Origin: Lethocerus indicus
Taxonomy: Eukaryota > Arthropoda > Insecta > Hemiptera > Belostomatidae
DNA length: 64,000 nucleotides
Reading direction: 5' to 3'
Assembly: GCA_019843655.1 (NCBI GenBank)
Contig: JACDQD010000008.1
Location: 10,388,442-10,452,441, forward strand
Part shown: piece after piece, positions 39,101-54,100 of the stretch
Layout of the letters: each line of letters starts with the position of its first letter
Position numbering within the stretch: the stretch's first letter is position 1
Translations under genes and position numbers: made by a program
Notes under the pieces: generated by a model
Told to the model about the DNA's origin: nothing
Database searches by the model: none
Seen by the model: the letters and a program-made list of their open reading frames with translations, nothing else

Positions 39101-42100
39101 AATCTCGTTGAGGAAATAAACCTGCAGTGCGTATATTCTTCAGCGCATCAAGCAAATCGATTCGAGACTTGCAGAGATAAACGATCAACGATTACTCCGG
39201 CGCATTTTTATTTCATCATTTATAATACTGTTTGTTTAATGGATTTGGCCCGGCAGATTGTTCCCATTCTACAGAGTACATCCAGTTTCGTGGGTCACTA
39301 ATATTTTTTTTAAAGAAGCACATAGCCTTGCGAAAAGCCGTATGATTATTCAAAGGTCCGCGGTGTTTACCACTGCGCCCTTAATTTGTGATAGATGAAC
39401 GAAATAATATTGTGGGAAATAATGTGATTAAATGTGATAGTTGTTCAAAAATTCGATCCAAATGTTATAAACTATGATCCTGCGGGACATCAAGACGGGG
39501 GTGACCACAAGACAAATCTAGTAGAATGGCCACTTAAGGCAGGAACAACTGGAAGTCGTGAAGGATGCGAGAAACGTTCGCAAAACCTTGCAGAGATTTG
39601 TTGTTTATAGTTTCTATATTTAACTTATCCTCTATTTAAATTTCCTACGGCCGATATGACACTTGCGAGGTATATTTATTGTATCGCTGACCTTTGCAAC
39701 CGGATGAATGCCACGGTGAATTTATTTTTACCAGTTTATTTCCAGGATATTTCAACAAATCACAAGTGAGATACTAAATGCGGATGTGGCCGTTTAATTG
39801 CTCCGTTCAGGCTGTTGGTGCTTTTAATCATGTTTAACCGCGCCGCCCATTTTAAACACCGAGTCCACCGTCCAACGGTTTCTCATTGTCTCGAGGGTGG
39901 CGCATTTCTGGAATTATCTCGATAACATTTTGAACCTATTGGAGAAACGGTTTTTCGCTTGACTGAGTTTAATTATTGTAATCTGTTCATGCCCCGAAAG
40001 ATCGGATCTTGTTACCGGAGTCTTCCTGGTCGTCGGAACCTTTTTTAAATTGGAACCCTATTTTATTTATATTTTTATTTTATTTTTTTGCCCGTCAACT
40101 GGAAATTCGGTTAGATCACCGAGAGAGCTCATTTAAAAGCGGTATCGTGAGCCTTTCATCCGACCCGGGGGATCATTTTCCCGTTCACTCCGGTGAATAG
40201 TCGAGATCGAATAGAGGATATATTCCGGTCTTATTTTAGCAGGCGGAATCTACTTGCTTTTCAGAAGCAACATCGGTGCTAACAGTTCCCCCTAAAGTTG
40301 ATCCATTCCTTCATTTATTAACAGTATCCAAAGAAAGATTTTAATTAAAGAGCAGACCCAAATAGAATACAAATGGATCTTCTTTCGCTGTCCTCACAAA
40401 TATACAGTAATGAAAAAAGACTTTGGAGTAATGTTTAATTAAAATTGTAACATAAAATTAAATACCTTGGCATAATAATAAATTATTTCTATAGACAATA
40501 TAGAATGTGAGCAAAGAAATTTACGAACAAACAGTTCGGATTCGGTCGTCCATAAATAGCCTGAAATGACCCCGTTATTTAAACGCCATTAAAACAATGG
40601 AATCAATCCTCGGACAAATTAATTTCCTCTACAGAAGAAATTGAGTCGTTTAAAACATTTCACATTCATCATAATCACAGTCCTTATTTCTTATTAAGGC
40701 ACCAAACTTTCTGCTCGTATTCGCGGTTTAACTACAACATATTTTTTACTACAAATGGTAACAGTAAGCGATATTGTAACTACTAGTCTTCCCGTTTGTT
40801 TTTCTACCCGTCCCATTGCCTCCAGATGTCTCTATTTTATTCCTACGTGATTTAACATTAAATTAATCCAGCCTCATCATTGAAAAGGACTCCTCTCAAT
40901 ACTTGCGAACCTGGTCGAGTGAACTAATAAGTAATAAAAACATGCTCGATACAAAAAAAGAACGCCAATTCGGCTTCTCGGAAACCAACCTCTATATATA
41001 AACAGAACCAGTCGAACGGTTTTCGCCGAAAACTTTCATTGGCCCAGCCAGACTACATTTGATTAGATAATCTCTGTAAACTGGACAGTTGTGGAGAGAA
41101 AAAAACCACGCAGTCAACCCGGTAGATCCCCTGCCTTAAGTAGACGTTGGCGCCATCTTATTGCAACAGAACAAGCTGCTTTCGTGTACGCGGGCATTAT
41201 TCGCTAAATTAAAAAAGAAATATCAAATACAAGCGCGTTGTTATGTTTAAACACGTTCCGCTAATTTATTCGGTTAACAGCAAACATTTGTAGTTTTGAT
41301 TCAAATTCATCGCCGTCAATAAAAACTACACCATTATTTTAAATTGTGTAATACATCAAACCAGTGCGAAATAATTTCATTCCAACTTAATCGAATAACT
41401 GAGTCTGAATAATTAAGCAGGTTTTCCCCGGGTTCGATTTACTGCTGTGGGTAATGAAGAGGCGGTTTAAATTGGAGTCCACTACGTTCCGGGTTGTCGT
41501 AACGCCACTCGCTAACGGAAACACATACAAATAACACATTTAAATTTCGCTCGGAATCCAAGGATTGTTTATGTAAAAGTTACTCCCCAGTGTGTTATAC
41601 GAATTAGAAAATCTGTATTAATCCGGCCGGTGGGGAGGTTTCCTCCAGGTCCTGTCACTAGGCGGCCAATCCGGTAGGATGAGGTTGCCGTGTCATTTAC
41701 ATTATGTGAAAGTACAGAATTAGGAATTTGTATTATGGCTCGGGTGAAAATCTCGGATTGATTCCAGATCTTGGGCCGCGATATGTAACCGATCTATTCA
41801 AATTGACACTTTACTTTCTGAAAAAAATCTTATTCTTTCAATAATACTAATTACTATTTAATACGAACAAATTGCGCTATTTTTTACTACTGGTTACATC
41901 GTGTTTTAACTTCGAAGAGAGTTATTAATTAAGTAAATGTATAAAAAAAAAAATCGAAAGGCAGTTTGAAAGGAATGCTACTGCGTATTCAACTCACCGA
42001 TTCTTTAATTTATAGCTCCTTAAGTAATTTTGAAATTTTAAAAAGGCTGGCATAATGAATGATTGAATGATTTAAGGCATTGTCCTTCCAAACATAAACG

Positions 42101-45100
42101 TTGACAGGTTCACATCGTTGAAAATTTAATATATAATTTTAATAACTGTTCCGTATTCTACCAGCCATAGTTAATAGAATTCTGTTAGTGTTCTTATCGT
42201 TACAAATGACGGTAGATGTAGAAGCACTGAATGAAGACCCGACAATAAAGGACATTCTCGAAATTCCATTCGATGCCATTAAAATTCCTTTTATCGACAA
42301 AAATAATTCGCCACAGGACCGAGCACATTGGTGCGATGACGTCACTCCTAATGATGATGAATGCTTCCAAAGTAGGCATAAACTCCATATATCACTTTCT
42401 CTAAACGGGGCGATTACGTACGAGCGTGTTATACCGGAAAAGTGAAATATTATTCCGTCCGGGGTTTATAAATCATTCCTACTTAGAGGACGGCTGAATG
42501 GGAGTCTTTTGTGAAAACCTTTTTTATTGGAATCGAAACTGGCAGTTTCCGGCCCCGATTTAGATGTTAAATAAATTCGCGCGGTCCGACAAATTGGTCT
42601 TTTATAGCAGTGAAAGTGCGCCCCCAAGTAATTTGCTAAAATTATATTATATAAAATTGGCGAAGAAATTTGCGTAAAACCGAAGAAAACGCCTAGAAAC
42701 CCACCGAGGATGACTTCAAATTACGGAAGTCGACGGTAAAAACTAATACGCGGCGTAATTTCATGAAAAATCACCCGACCTATATCGCTTAAATTTGAAA
42801 ATACAAAAAAAAATTATAAATAAGAACCAAAACTAAAAAAAAATTAGGCCTATTTTTACTTTCTACAGAAGAGCGGTGAAAGCGTCCTTTTATTTGAAAA
42901 AACGCTGGGTTTAGAAATTTTTTTCTAACTGAAATTAAAATCTTTTCAGGATTGCGATGGCATTCTTGGCGAATTGGGTGTTTTTAATAGCGCGGCATTA
43001 ATTGTCATTCCGAACAGGGGAGGAATGCTGACCGCCTAGATGAATCACGAAAAAGCCAGTTGTAACCCAGAATTGAGAGGCCGGGGGACATTGGTAGACC
43101 GCCGCGAAATTGCTTCAAACGATATCCGGGTTCCAGAAAATAAGTCAGAAAAACCAAACCTATCTCGTCTCATTTCTCCTTCTAAAATTAGACATCCGCT
43201 ATGATCGCGAAGTGTGATCTATCCTAGCGTATAAAAACTGTACCAGATTTCTTTTACCACTCTTACCAGAAACTTTTACCACGAATTTGCAGAAATCTAT
43301 ATCATTATTACATTTTTTCAGGAAACTTATAACGGATGCTCTACAAATCCATTTTCTGTAATAGAAGCAGTGTACTAGTGGTAACATACTTGGTCTTTAG
43401 TTACAACTTACATTCGTCCCGAGAAACTCTATAATAGTATTTACTCTGTGTAAGCATGATGATATTGCTCTCGATGGGATGTACAATACGTTTATAGAAT
43501 ACTTGATCGAAGACACAGTTTAAAGGTCCTTCGATAAACAGGAAGCACCTCATGGGCAAACCACAATAGTTTTTCTATTGTGCTTACAATAGATTTCTCG
43601 ACGGATATAAATACGCCGAAACGATATATAATGCACGGCGTTTTTCTGATTTCCACTTTGGGATGGATACTAAACTGGGACGGCCGAATACAATACGGGG
43701 AACTCAAAATCAATTTACCCACTCGAATGACGTGCACCGCTCTGACAATGGGAACAGCCGGGTCTTCGGGGAGGCCTCGGGCGGTCCCGAGCCACTTCCG
43801 TCAGCCGTCACCGTTTTTGTTCTTGGCCTCGTTTGTCTTCGGTGCCGTGAAGAAAAAGTAATCGCCGACTGTTCATCACAGCATTGTACTCGCCCCTTTC
43901 GCTTTTCATCGCTCTTCGAACACCTTTAGTACCGGCCCAGCGCCGGCATTAACCCGGGCGCCGCTGCGACACTCCCCGCTTCCGAGTCTTTATTGAAAGC
44001 AGCAGTGGACAAGCATAAACCTCACATTCCTATAGCCACTTCGGCTATATTTGAAGTATCATAAGAGAGTTACATAAGAGGTTCTAATAAATATATGAAG
44101 TTATAGATAAATGTACAGCTTTTAAATGTACAGGGCTACTGGGTGATTTACACAGTATGTAGGCTTTCTTCTGTATATATCTATTACAATTTCGGGGACA
44201 CGTACCGAACAATCGTGGAGGGACAACGATTAATTTCTAATAATCTTTCACTGGATCCTCCCAAAACCCCTGCGTAGTAGATGATTCCTCCAATTTAATT
44301 TACAGAATGTCGCACTCGCGGTGCAATTATCCGAGGGGAGAAAGCTGCCGGCCGTCGACTGGTTGGGGCATTTCCACGTTCATTTTTCCCCAGTTTCTTT
44401 GGCTCGCTTCGGCTTTCTATCAATCGCTGATCGGTTGGTACTGGCGCCGGGCGTGTTGTCAAGGCCGCGGTCGAAAGCCGCGAGCCTACGCGGCTTAGAG
44501 CACAAAAGTTATGAAAGTAGTAGGGAATGGCTTTCCGAAGTGAGGAGTTAAGAAAAAAAAAGGAAGAAATACGAGGCGGACCAATGCCGAATTTTTTCAC
44601 ATCTGCCGATAGGAAAGCCCGCCCGCCAGCCACCAGTCTGACGACGCTTGTGTAATCGCGACGATTGTAATTTTGTCCGGGTAATTTGCAGAAGGTATGG
44701 AAATGATATGTATTATTGTTTTAAGTATGACCGCCCGTTTCCGTCCCCTTCTCCACTGTCGGTCTTCCAGCTCCAATCCGATCCGCTCGCGGAATTGGCC
44801 TTCGGACAGGCGCATCCTGTTTCCTGCCGAGTTTGCGAAATTTCACAATCGAAAAATCCTAAAAGGGGTCCACCGAATCCGGTTGCAATTCAGACGCCGT
44901 AATGTCGACACTTCCTTCGTATGATAATTAGACGGAATCAGGAATCAAAAAATTCTCATTAGCCAAAGTGTTTTGAAAGCCTGATCACAATGTCAGAGGA
45001 AATTGAAGTAGTCCTGGACCTTTCGTTCATGCGAAATTCAATAATAATTGATTTCCGCAACAATGCGATAGTGGTTGCAATTTACATCATCTAACACACC

Positions 45101-48100
45101 CATTATTCGAATATAATTGTCGAAGCCCTTAAAATTTTGTTATGATAATATGTTGAAAGAAATAAGTGGAAATGACAAGTAGTGTTGCTTTATGCATGGC
45201 TGCCTGCAGTTACGTACGGTCTCCGCTTTTCGTTATCGTGGTAGCCATCTGAGTCGTCCTTGTTCCTTCTTCCCCTGATTCGCTTTGTACACGAGGAAAC
45301 GTAATATCCGCAATTTCGCACGCAGAAAATCAGGAAAGAACCTGAAAGTTCCTTCAGAAAGTCCGTTGGCCCACATAAATAACGAGCCGCTGTCGCGTAT
45401 ATCATACTCAAACTTCAGTAAGATTATATCAGAGAAACAGTGTAATCTCCGTTGAGGATGCCGATGTCGGACAGAACTTAATTATCCTCCGTTATGACGA
45501 CCGAGGGAGAAATGATAAATTGCATTATTAAAACCGGGGTATTGCTTGCTTTTCATCGGACCCGTTACTACACAATTTGATTTACCAATTTAATACGGGG
45601 ACAGTTAATCTTTCACGGCTGTCCCGTGTCATTCGAGCGTTTAAGCCCCGCGTAATTGGGAAAAATAACGACTGCGGGACATTTTTTCTGAGTAACGACA
45701 TGCGGGCGCCTAAGTACTCGAGGGTCTTAAAAGGACTTTCCAACAGATAAGCGAGTACATTTAAAGTCGTCATGTACACATGTTTCAGTTTTCAAGGTCT
45801 ACAAGATAGTTATCGCGAAGTTATAAAAAGAATAGATAAACAATTGTAGCTCCGGCAGAGTTAATATAGCCGTTCCTTAGCAGCGAAACATATATATTTG
45901 GACAAATGGCTTAACAGATCAACAGTTTTATTTAGAAATTACTGCGCAATAATATTCTCTTATACAGTTTATGGTTTGCAATTATCTACCAGCAGAAAGT
46001 TGTTGACTAGAAATTGTTAATTAAAATATCAAGCACTTCTGTCGGTTAATTTAATTTTTACTCTCTGATCATCGTATTTGATAGCTGAACTATAATATTT
46101 AAACTTAAAGAAACTGAAGGTACAATTTTCGGAACCTACGAGTTTTCGGTTATATAAATATCGATTAGTTGTTCTTTATTGTTTTCGCCCTTAAAATAAT
46201 ATAATTACCGAGTGACTGTCTTAATACACGAATCTCTTTCATCTCGCCTTGGCCCAGTCGGGAACTTTTCGCGAGTGAAATTCTCAGTCGGAAACCAGCC
46301 TGACGGGTTTTGACATTTATACGGGGAGAATTTAATTTATTTTTTTATCCGCTCCGAGATTTAGAGTGCTGAATTGTCCCGTAGGGCCGTATCCCTCGGG
46401 GGAGGGCCGTTCGGAAAAAATTGCCTCATTAATATTTATGAAATCGTTCGCTTCAAATCCGAGTAACACGATCGTTTATATATTTTTCAGTAGTCGGGCA
46501 GAGGTAATGCGGAGTTCGGCTCCTACACGGACTTTCTCGTGTAAACAAGCGTTCTTGTTTCACGGGGCGGAAAAAATCGGGCCCCGCGATGCCAATTTGC
46601 ACCGCGGTGAACGGAGTTTCTTGTCCCGGTTATTTCGAATAAAAAATAAAAAACGGAAACACGATATGAGAACATGTGTTCGTACGGGATTTACACAACG
46701 ACCTAACCGTAGCTTTCGGAGGTGGGGTTATTCCAGGGCTAATGAAGACATTAAACTCGAAGGCGAGTCGCTGAATGGAAGCGAAGTCTACATTGTAAGG
46801 TATAGAATGCGTTCTAAATTACACCATGTCGCCGTTTAGATAGATTTATTCTTATTTTTTATTTAAACACTTATGCGAACGGACCGGTTAACAATGTTCA
46901 CAATTAAGCACTGTCCCAATACAGATTAATTAACTGCTGGTGCCGGTGCTGGTGCTGGTGCTGGAATGCAAATTTAATTTAAATTTCTCATACACGAACT
47001 CGGTGTGACGTTGCGAAATCACCACAGTATCGTATAGAAACTGAATTTTGCCATTTCCGATCAAGGAGCTTTGCTCTATTAAGTATCCCACCCGATTCGT
47101 TATGTTTTAGGGGGTGGGAAATTAATAATACACATATTACACAGCGTGTCCAGTTCAAATACAAATTTTTGTAAGTAATAAATTATTTCAATTCATCATA
47201 ATTCCTTCGTCCTTTTTGTTTCGATTGAAGACTTACAATCTCTTTCGACATGCGAACAATTATCCCCCCTCATGCTAGAAACAATACAAATTAAAGGGAA
47301 TGGTACTCGAGGTGAAATTCGCCAAATGTGGAAAACGATTTAAAGCCATCGGATTTCGATGCGTTGCACAAGGCCGAAAGGGAATTATCCGGCAGCTGTT
47401 TCGGCCGACAGTAACAGATGTCGAAAATATTGACACAAAAGAACCGGCCCGTTTAAAGCAAACCGCGAAATAAGTTGCGTCTGATTTCGCCCGTTGGTAA
47501 TATTCTTTTTTTCTCGTGTAAGTGAATAATCCCGAAGCGGCAGAACCGGCGAACGGGGACTGTGAAATATGCGCGAAACGAATTCCAAACGGCTTCTAGA
47601 CATTCCCGGTAGTCACGACGATTGTAATTATCTTTCTATCAAGTCCGAAGGTTAAAGATGGCGATTTATACGCGGTCGCGATTCACGCGAGTTTACCTTC
47701 CCTGTTCAATCGCTTAGAGACATTTACAAGGAAAAGACTTTAAAACGCGGTGAAACTTTCACAATGTACGTCACAAAAGTTAAACACCGTTTAAATATTT
47801 GGAAACTGTATTTCATGATTTCATTTCTTACGAGCTACCGTTTCAAATTAAACGACAGGACGATAATAGATATATTATTTGAAATGCAGAGAGACAATGT
47901 TAATAAATGGTTTTAATGAATGGCCACAGAGGTAGGACACAGTGAAATTAAATTTTATATTGAAAGAACAAGGATGTATTCTTTGGCTCCCTGCCATTAA
48001 ATACTAATATATGTACATATGTGTCCATATATATTAATATAATTAGTGTCACTGATATTCATATTCAAGTGGAAAAAATAATCACGTACGTGGAATATAA

Positions 48101-51100
48101 AGCAACAATCTGAAGCCTGGCTGCCAACATGTATGGACTTATTCGTATACATTAAAATTCAATTAAGAAAATGATTAAAAAGCTGTATAAGAACAAATGT
48201 GATTGATTCGTACCCCTTACCTAGAGAACATATCTAAATAAAGCAGTCAAATTATTATCCCCGTTATCGAATGAAATAATATTGAGGGCTACTAAGTAAT
48301 ATGATTGAAGTTGCGAAAAATGATCTATTCGTTTTTTTTTAAACGGGTATTGTAACTGCGTTTAGAGTGTAAATCTCGAAAACGACCTATTACAGGTGCC
48401 GCTCCAATAATCGCTCAGTCACCCACGACATTATGGCGCCATTAGCCCTCATTATGGGGTTTAATCAAACGCTCTAAAAACCCGAACATTATAGGCTATT
48501 TTGTACTCGAATTACATTTTTTTAATTGCGCCAAATTATATTGCCGAATGCGTTAAACGCGTTTGTTCGATCGTTAAAAGCGTACCCTTTTGTGAAACCG
48601 GACTAGAGGACACTGAGTTGACTATTGCAAAATTGATTCGACGATTATATTACCGAGAAGTGGGCCGGGCACTGAATTTATAATTCTCGGGACAGTAAAG
48701 CCCGGACAGGTTCAAGAGTGTCTTGTAGTGAACACTCTGTGGCCTCGTTTTACGTAGTTCGAACAATGTTCAAAGTGAGTTCATTCCAGAGTATATTATC
48801 TTCTTCTATTATCAATGTCTAAACTCTTCAATTTGAAATATTTTCTGAGGCTCACCCATCAAAATAAACTGAACGAGAGCAAAGCTCGGCACTGGATTAA
48901 CAAATATCTGGGCCAGAAGGAAATGTTATAATTAGAAACCAATTTAAACTGGGTTGAATTGATCTAGGAATAAACCCAGTCAGCTGGAAAAGCGGAAATG
49001 GTTCGTTAAGTTGCGACTCTGGCAAAATTTCAGTTGCCGGGTTTCATGACGCAGCTGTTTTGTGTTGGGACAGGTTGATGAGAGCACAGATTGATTTCTC
49101 GGGATTATTGCCCTCCAGTTTCATATTAATTTCACTCGAGAGAATTATTATTAGGTACACACAAAACGTGGTGTGACTAAAAGTTCAATGTGAATTTATT
49201 CAACAATTCACCGAGGAGCGAAAAATGTTTAACGTGATTCCCCTTTTCACGTGAATGTCAATATTGACATTATCAATGTAACATCGCCCCGACAGTGCTA
49301 ATTGGATGCTCCATCGATATTCCGTAACTAACGTACAGTCCTAAATTAATACTTAGGCTGCTTATAAGTCCATCCACAGAATGTACAAGAGACAAGATAC
49401 TGAAAACCGAAGGGAAATCACTTTATACACAGAAATCACTCGAGATGATCGATAAATTTTAATAATAGGATGTTTTAATATGAGGTCAATGAAATAGTAC
49501 CCAATAGAAATTTCTAGTTTGAGCTTCTATGTAGGTCGGCGAAATGACAAAGATGCGGTTAAAGTAAATAGGAAGAAAACGCCACTAAAGAATTCCCCGC
49601 CGGAAATCCTACCCCCGTTGAAAAATCATCATCCGGGAGAAAACCCGATTTCAGAATTGCCGCGGCTCTAGGATATCATTATTATAAGGGGGGAAACTCT
49701 GGGTAATTGTTACGGTATTGTGCAACCCGCGGACGGCGTTAATCTCCGTTTGACACACTTTCGTGTATGAGCGTGAAGAAAAAAAAAATATGCCGACGAA
49801 ATTCCGGATTCGCGGACAACAGAGGCTTCGCCAGGATGTTTGGCTTGATCGGGCTAGTGTCCTTCCAACCCAATCCACTCAGCACATTTATTGAAATAGT
49901 ACAAACAGAACCGAGAATAATACAATCATTGTACTAGCAGAAGCGTCCTTTCCTATGCCCCCCCCCCCAAATTCAATTTTCTGTGTAATTGCATTTCAAT
50001 GCGATTTCAATATTTTCGAGTAAATTCCCGTCCTCTATATATGTTTATAATTCATTAGTTAATTTTCGGGAGGATTCCGACAAATTCGCACTTTGTTTCT
50101 TTACACAAACTAATGCAGCGCCTCCATATTCCTTAATTTTGTCCTTTCTTCAAGTTAAGTGAATCTTCGTGCGTGTGGTATTTTTCTCTTGGTTGAGCAA
50201 AACCATGCACCTGTCCCAAAACGTGGAGGCGTTCGTGATCCTGAAGTATCAAATTATTTTGTTGTGGAACCCACGGAACGGCAAAAAAACTTTGCTCGCT
50301 TAACCATCTGCCGGGTTTTCCCACGCATTAGCTTATATCATTAAATCTATATTAAGTGAAGCAAACATATTTGTAGATAAAACGGACCTGATTATCTGGA
50401 AACTTCTATTAGTGCGACTATTAAATGGTCAAAAGGTTTCGGCCGTATTTAAAAGTCAAAATAAAAGTAAATGGAACATTCAATTGGCCCGACGTCTAAC
50501 TCATGAGCCAAAATTTAAACATTATTTTATCTGTGAGTTTTTATTGCTACATCGTCCAAATTCCTACATACGCATATCCATATCCTGTAGATCAATACAT
50601 TAACCCCCTGTCTAACCTTCTGAGGTTTTCACGCTAGGTATTCCTTTTTGTTACCAAACTCCCCCCCCCCCAAAAGATCCAGGTTTTACTGCCGCAGCTT
50701 TACAATTACGTTTTCAATTACGTGCTTAGCGGGAAATGGAATTAAGAAAATAATTGCGGGCAATGGCGGCGCCGTTCAAATAAAACGTCTATTGCACCCG
50801 ACTGCAGTAATTCTTGGGGTTTTATTTCGCGCCTTGTGGATGTTCAGTCCACTACTCCAAGCGTAGGATACACCGAGCGGGCCCGGTTCTTATCTACTTC
50901 ACACATACACACTGATGAACTGGAGTGAAACTTTTTACAGCCCCGGCTCTGGCTACCGTCGTACGTGACGGAGAACAAGCCCATAGGCTCCGCCCCCACG
51001 GTATCTCTACCACCGGTCTATATAATATTTATTAGCGGCACTATATATTATTAGTCCAACTAGATATAACTATTTTTATCGGTATAAAAAAGTAAATATC

Positions 51101-54100
51101 ACCTAAAAATAAAACCATTATGGCTATAAACATTCGAGAACCCCCGCGAAAATTGTAACCTATATTGATGCCTATAAGGACATCAAAACAGTTGAAAAAC
51201 GTTTGTTTTATTAAAAGCATGGAAGTTGCTCACGCTTTTCGTGGTTTTGCATGTTAATATTCTGCATAAAAGTTCAGAATCAGAGGAGATTCGGGATGTA
51301 AATTATCAGTGTCCATTCCAACCAACAATATCTCTTCCAGGGACAGTTTGGCTATTGGAATTTCCTACGCGTTCCACCAATTCGACTTCACTGGGTTGTA
51401 GATGAATGCCTACGATTACCGGCCGTCAATCTATAATCTTTTCGATCTCTTTTTCGACGCTAAAATATTTTGATTCAGTACGTACGATGTCGTCGCCGGG
51501 CCACGATACGAGGTAAACGGCGGGAACGAAATGTGTCGAAGAGAGTTTTGAAAATGAACTGAAAATATGTAAAACGAGAAACAAGAATTGAAGATCAAAT
51601 CATCAGATTTATTTTTTTGTTTGTCAGAGATTTGGGTTTAGGTTCGGACATAAAAACCTTGAGGTATCCCATTCACCGGATTAACCGGGGTTATATAACG
51701 TAGAAAAGGTGACACAAATCCATACTTCCTAATATTTGCCACCTCTGGACCTCTGGAGTGTGGTAATATGTACGAAATAAACGTCACCGGTCATAAGTAA
51801 CTATGTAAATTGAGGTCTTAGTAGGCCTGTCCGAAATATGTGTATTTCATTATATAATTAGTTTTTATTATTCGTATTACTATTTTCGCGCCTGGGGCTT
51901 TATAAGCCGTTAGTCATCCACCGAAAGAGCAGTGGCTGCGAAAAGCTGAACCGTGTCTAGTCCGAGACCTCAGATCGCGTTCCCGATAATAATACATATT
52001 TTAATTATAGTTCGCCCGAGGGGAACGCGATTAATCAAACCGCGCTAGTGAGCCCGTCCGCTCAGATACCGGCGGCGAATGCTTTACCGGCAGATCGCGA
52101 TTGAATTATTGCTAGCTGTCCTAAAACAAGCGGACGAGCCTTCACGGGCAGCCATCGCGATTATTTCTCGAACATGTCGGAGACGGACCACGTGTGTCTG
52201 TGTGTGTGTGTGTGTGTATTATGTGTGTGACCGTCGGCCGTAATTTAAACGGTTGCGAAACAGCGCTCGCGCCTTTCATAACGAGCGGTTATCGGTACTC
52301 GAAATGGAAGTTTATACCGAGCCAAACTAATCCCACGTCGGCGCTGTGTTACAGAGTTATTTTAATCGAGCCCGAGCAAATAAAACGTAATAATAAAAAC
52401 TTTTTTACGGCTGTTCTCGTTGCTTTCGAGTGTACCGAACCAGTACCGTGAATGGAACTTGGACAATTTATGACCGAGTTGCACTCAACAGTTCTTGCAC
52501 ACGAAAAAACTCAAAACGTGACTTGAGATCTCACACAAGCATTAAAACCAAGTAATGTTCTCAATATGTTTCTTTCTCCAAAGACCCTCACTTCGGGTAA
52601 ATATGAATTTAATAAATATAATAATTGCTTGGTAAATTTTGTATAACGGACTGGGTTGAGATAGACAAAAAGTCTAACCTATCATTTCATTCATGTACCG
52701 GACTCCTTTCACTCGATTGGTCTCATGGCTTTCGCGTAAATAAATTCTCCTTTAAAACAATAATCCCAATTATCAGGTCCGCTTTGAACATTACGCGAAC
52801 ACAATGAGTGCAATTCCACGTGCACTCATTTTAATCCAAGAGACATTTGTTCGGCTTTCCCACGGTGGCCGCATTGGGAAAGAAGACCTTCCATAGAGTC
52901 AGCATGTACGACTAAGAAAAAATATCTTCCTCCACACAACACTTTCAACATAATTCTTTTGAAAATGGGTTCATTTGTCGGCGAAAAATAATGAAATACA
53001 TACTGTCGATTTATAAAAATTATAAAAAAATAATCTTCTGCACATTACAATCCGCATGTTATTGACCCCTCTTGCTTGCCGATGGGGCCTCCTGTTATAA
53101 TTAAATTGTTAGTGTGGTGTTGATATGTAATTCCAAATTACCCAAGTAAAGTCAGTAATAATATAATGTCATAAGAAACGGAAGATGGCAAGGGACCAAA
53201 ATTACTTTAGGATTATCTATTGCTCTACAGCATTAATAATTATATGTGCCAACATTTTGAAAGGATATGACGAACCAACACGGCGGTTACAAGAAATGAA
53301 TGGAACAAAAATTTTTTTTTTAAATAGTTACATTCAAGAAAATGCGATGTGATTTTCGGAACTTTCCTTTACCACAAAATATATCTACTGGAATCATTTC
53401 GTCGTAGAATTTACGATCACGGAATTTCGAAACTACGGGGGAAACGAACGTAATTAACGGTGGCTAGGCATAAAATTGTGTTAGAAATTACAAAAACGCG
53501 CTTTCTAAACTCTAAACAGGGGAGGACAGCCGAACCTGTCAGCGATCTGACCGTGATTTGGGTTTCAGTCCGATATATTGTCAATGCGATTCGATATATT
53601 ATTTTCGCGTTATCTGCTCTCGGGGTTTCGACAAATCGCGGCCCCTGTCAATTCAATTAAACGCTCGCTTATTTACCGTATTTCTGTCTCACCGTTTTCA
53701 AAACTAAATGCAGACGAGAAACAGGTTTACACCCTACTCATAGGTAACAGGTTTATACTCTGTCTTTGGAATATTTATAGGCCTATTAGAACAGATCAAA
53801 ACAGCTAGGAGAAGCGAATCAGATCTTACTAGTTCACCCACTCGACCGGAGACCAACCTTCATTTGTCCGGAATAACAACAGTTACCGAAATAGAAATAA
53901 AGCAAACACACCTGGTCTTCTAACGCAGGTTCAATTAATTATACAGTGCAAAACAAATAATACCCAGGCATAACTGCTTCTATTATACCAGAAGCGACGA
54001 GCAAGAGTGCCCAGTTCTTTTGTGCTATAACTAACTATTAATAATTACTTTCCGTTAATTCACTTGTATACATTATCTTATTGTTATAACTAATTAACCG

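Noticed and set aside
46366..46839. Longest open frame in the giant intron (157 codons)
   Set aside because: Strongly basic, no recognisable domain, no splice context, and lies in GC-richer DNA where stops are rarer; treated as non-coding.
52803..52830. Perfect 10-bp inverted repeat AATGAGTGCA with an E-box (CACGTG) in the middle
   Set aside because: About one such repeat is expected by chance in 64 kb; nothing else nearby supports a function.
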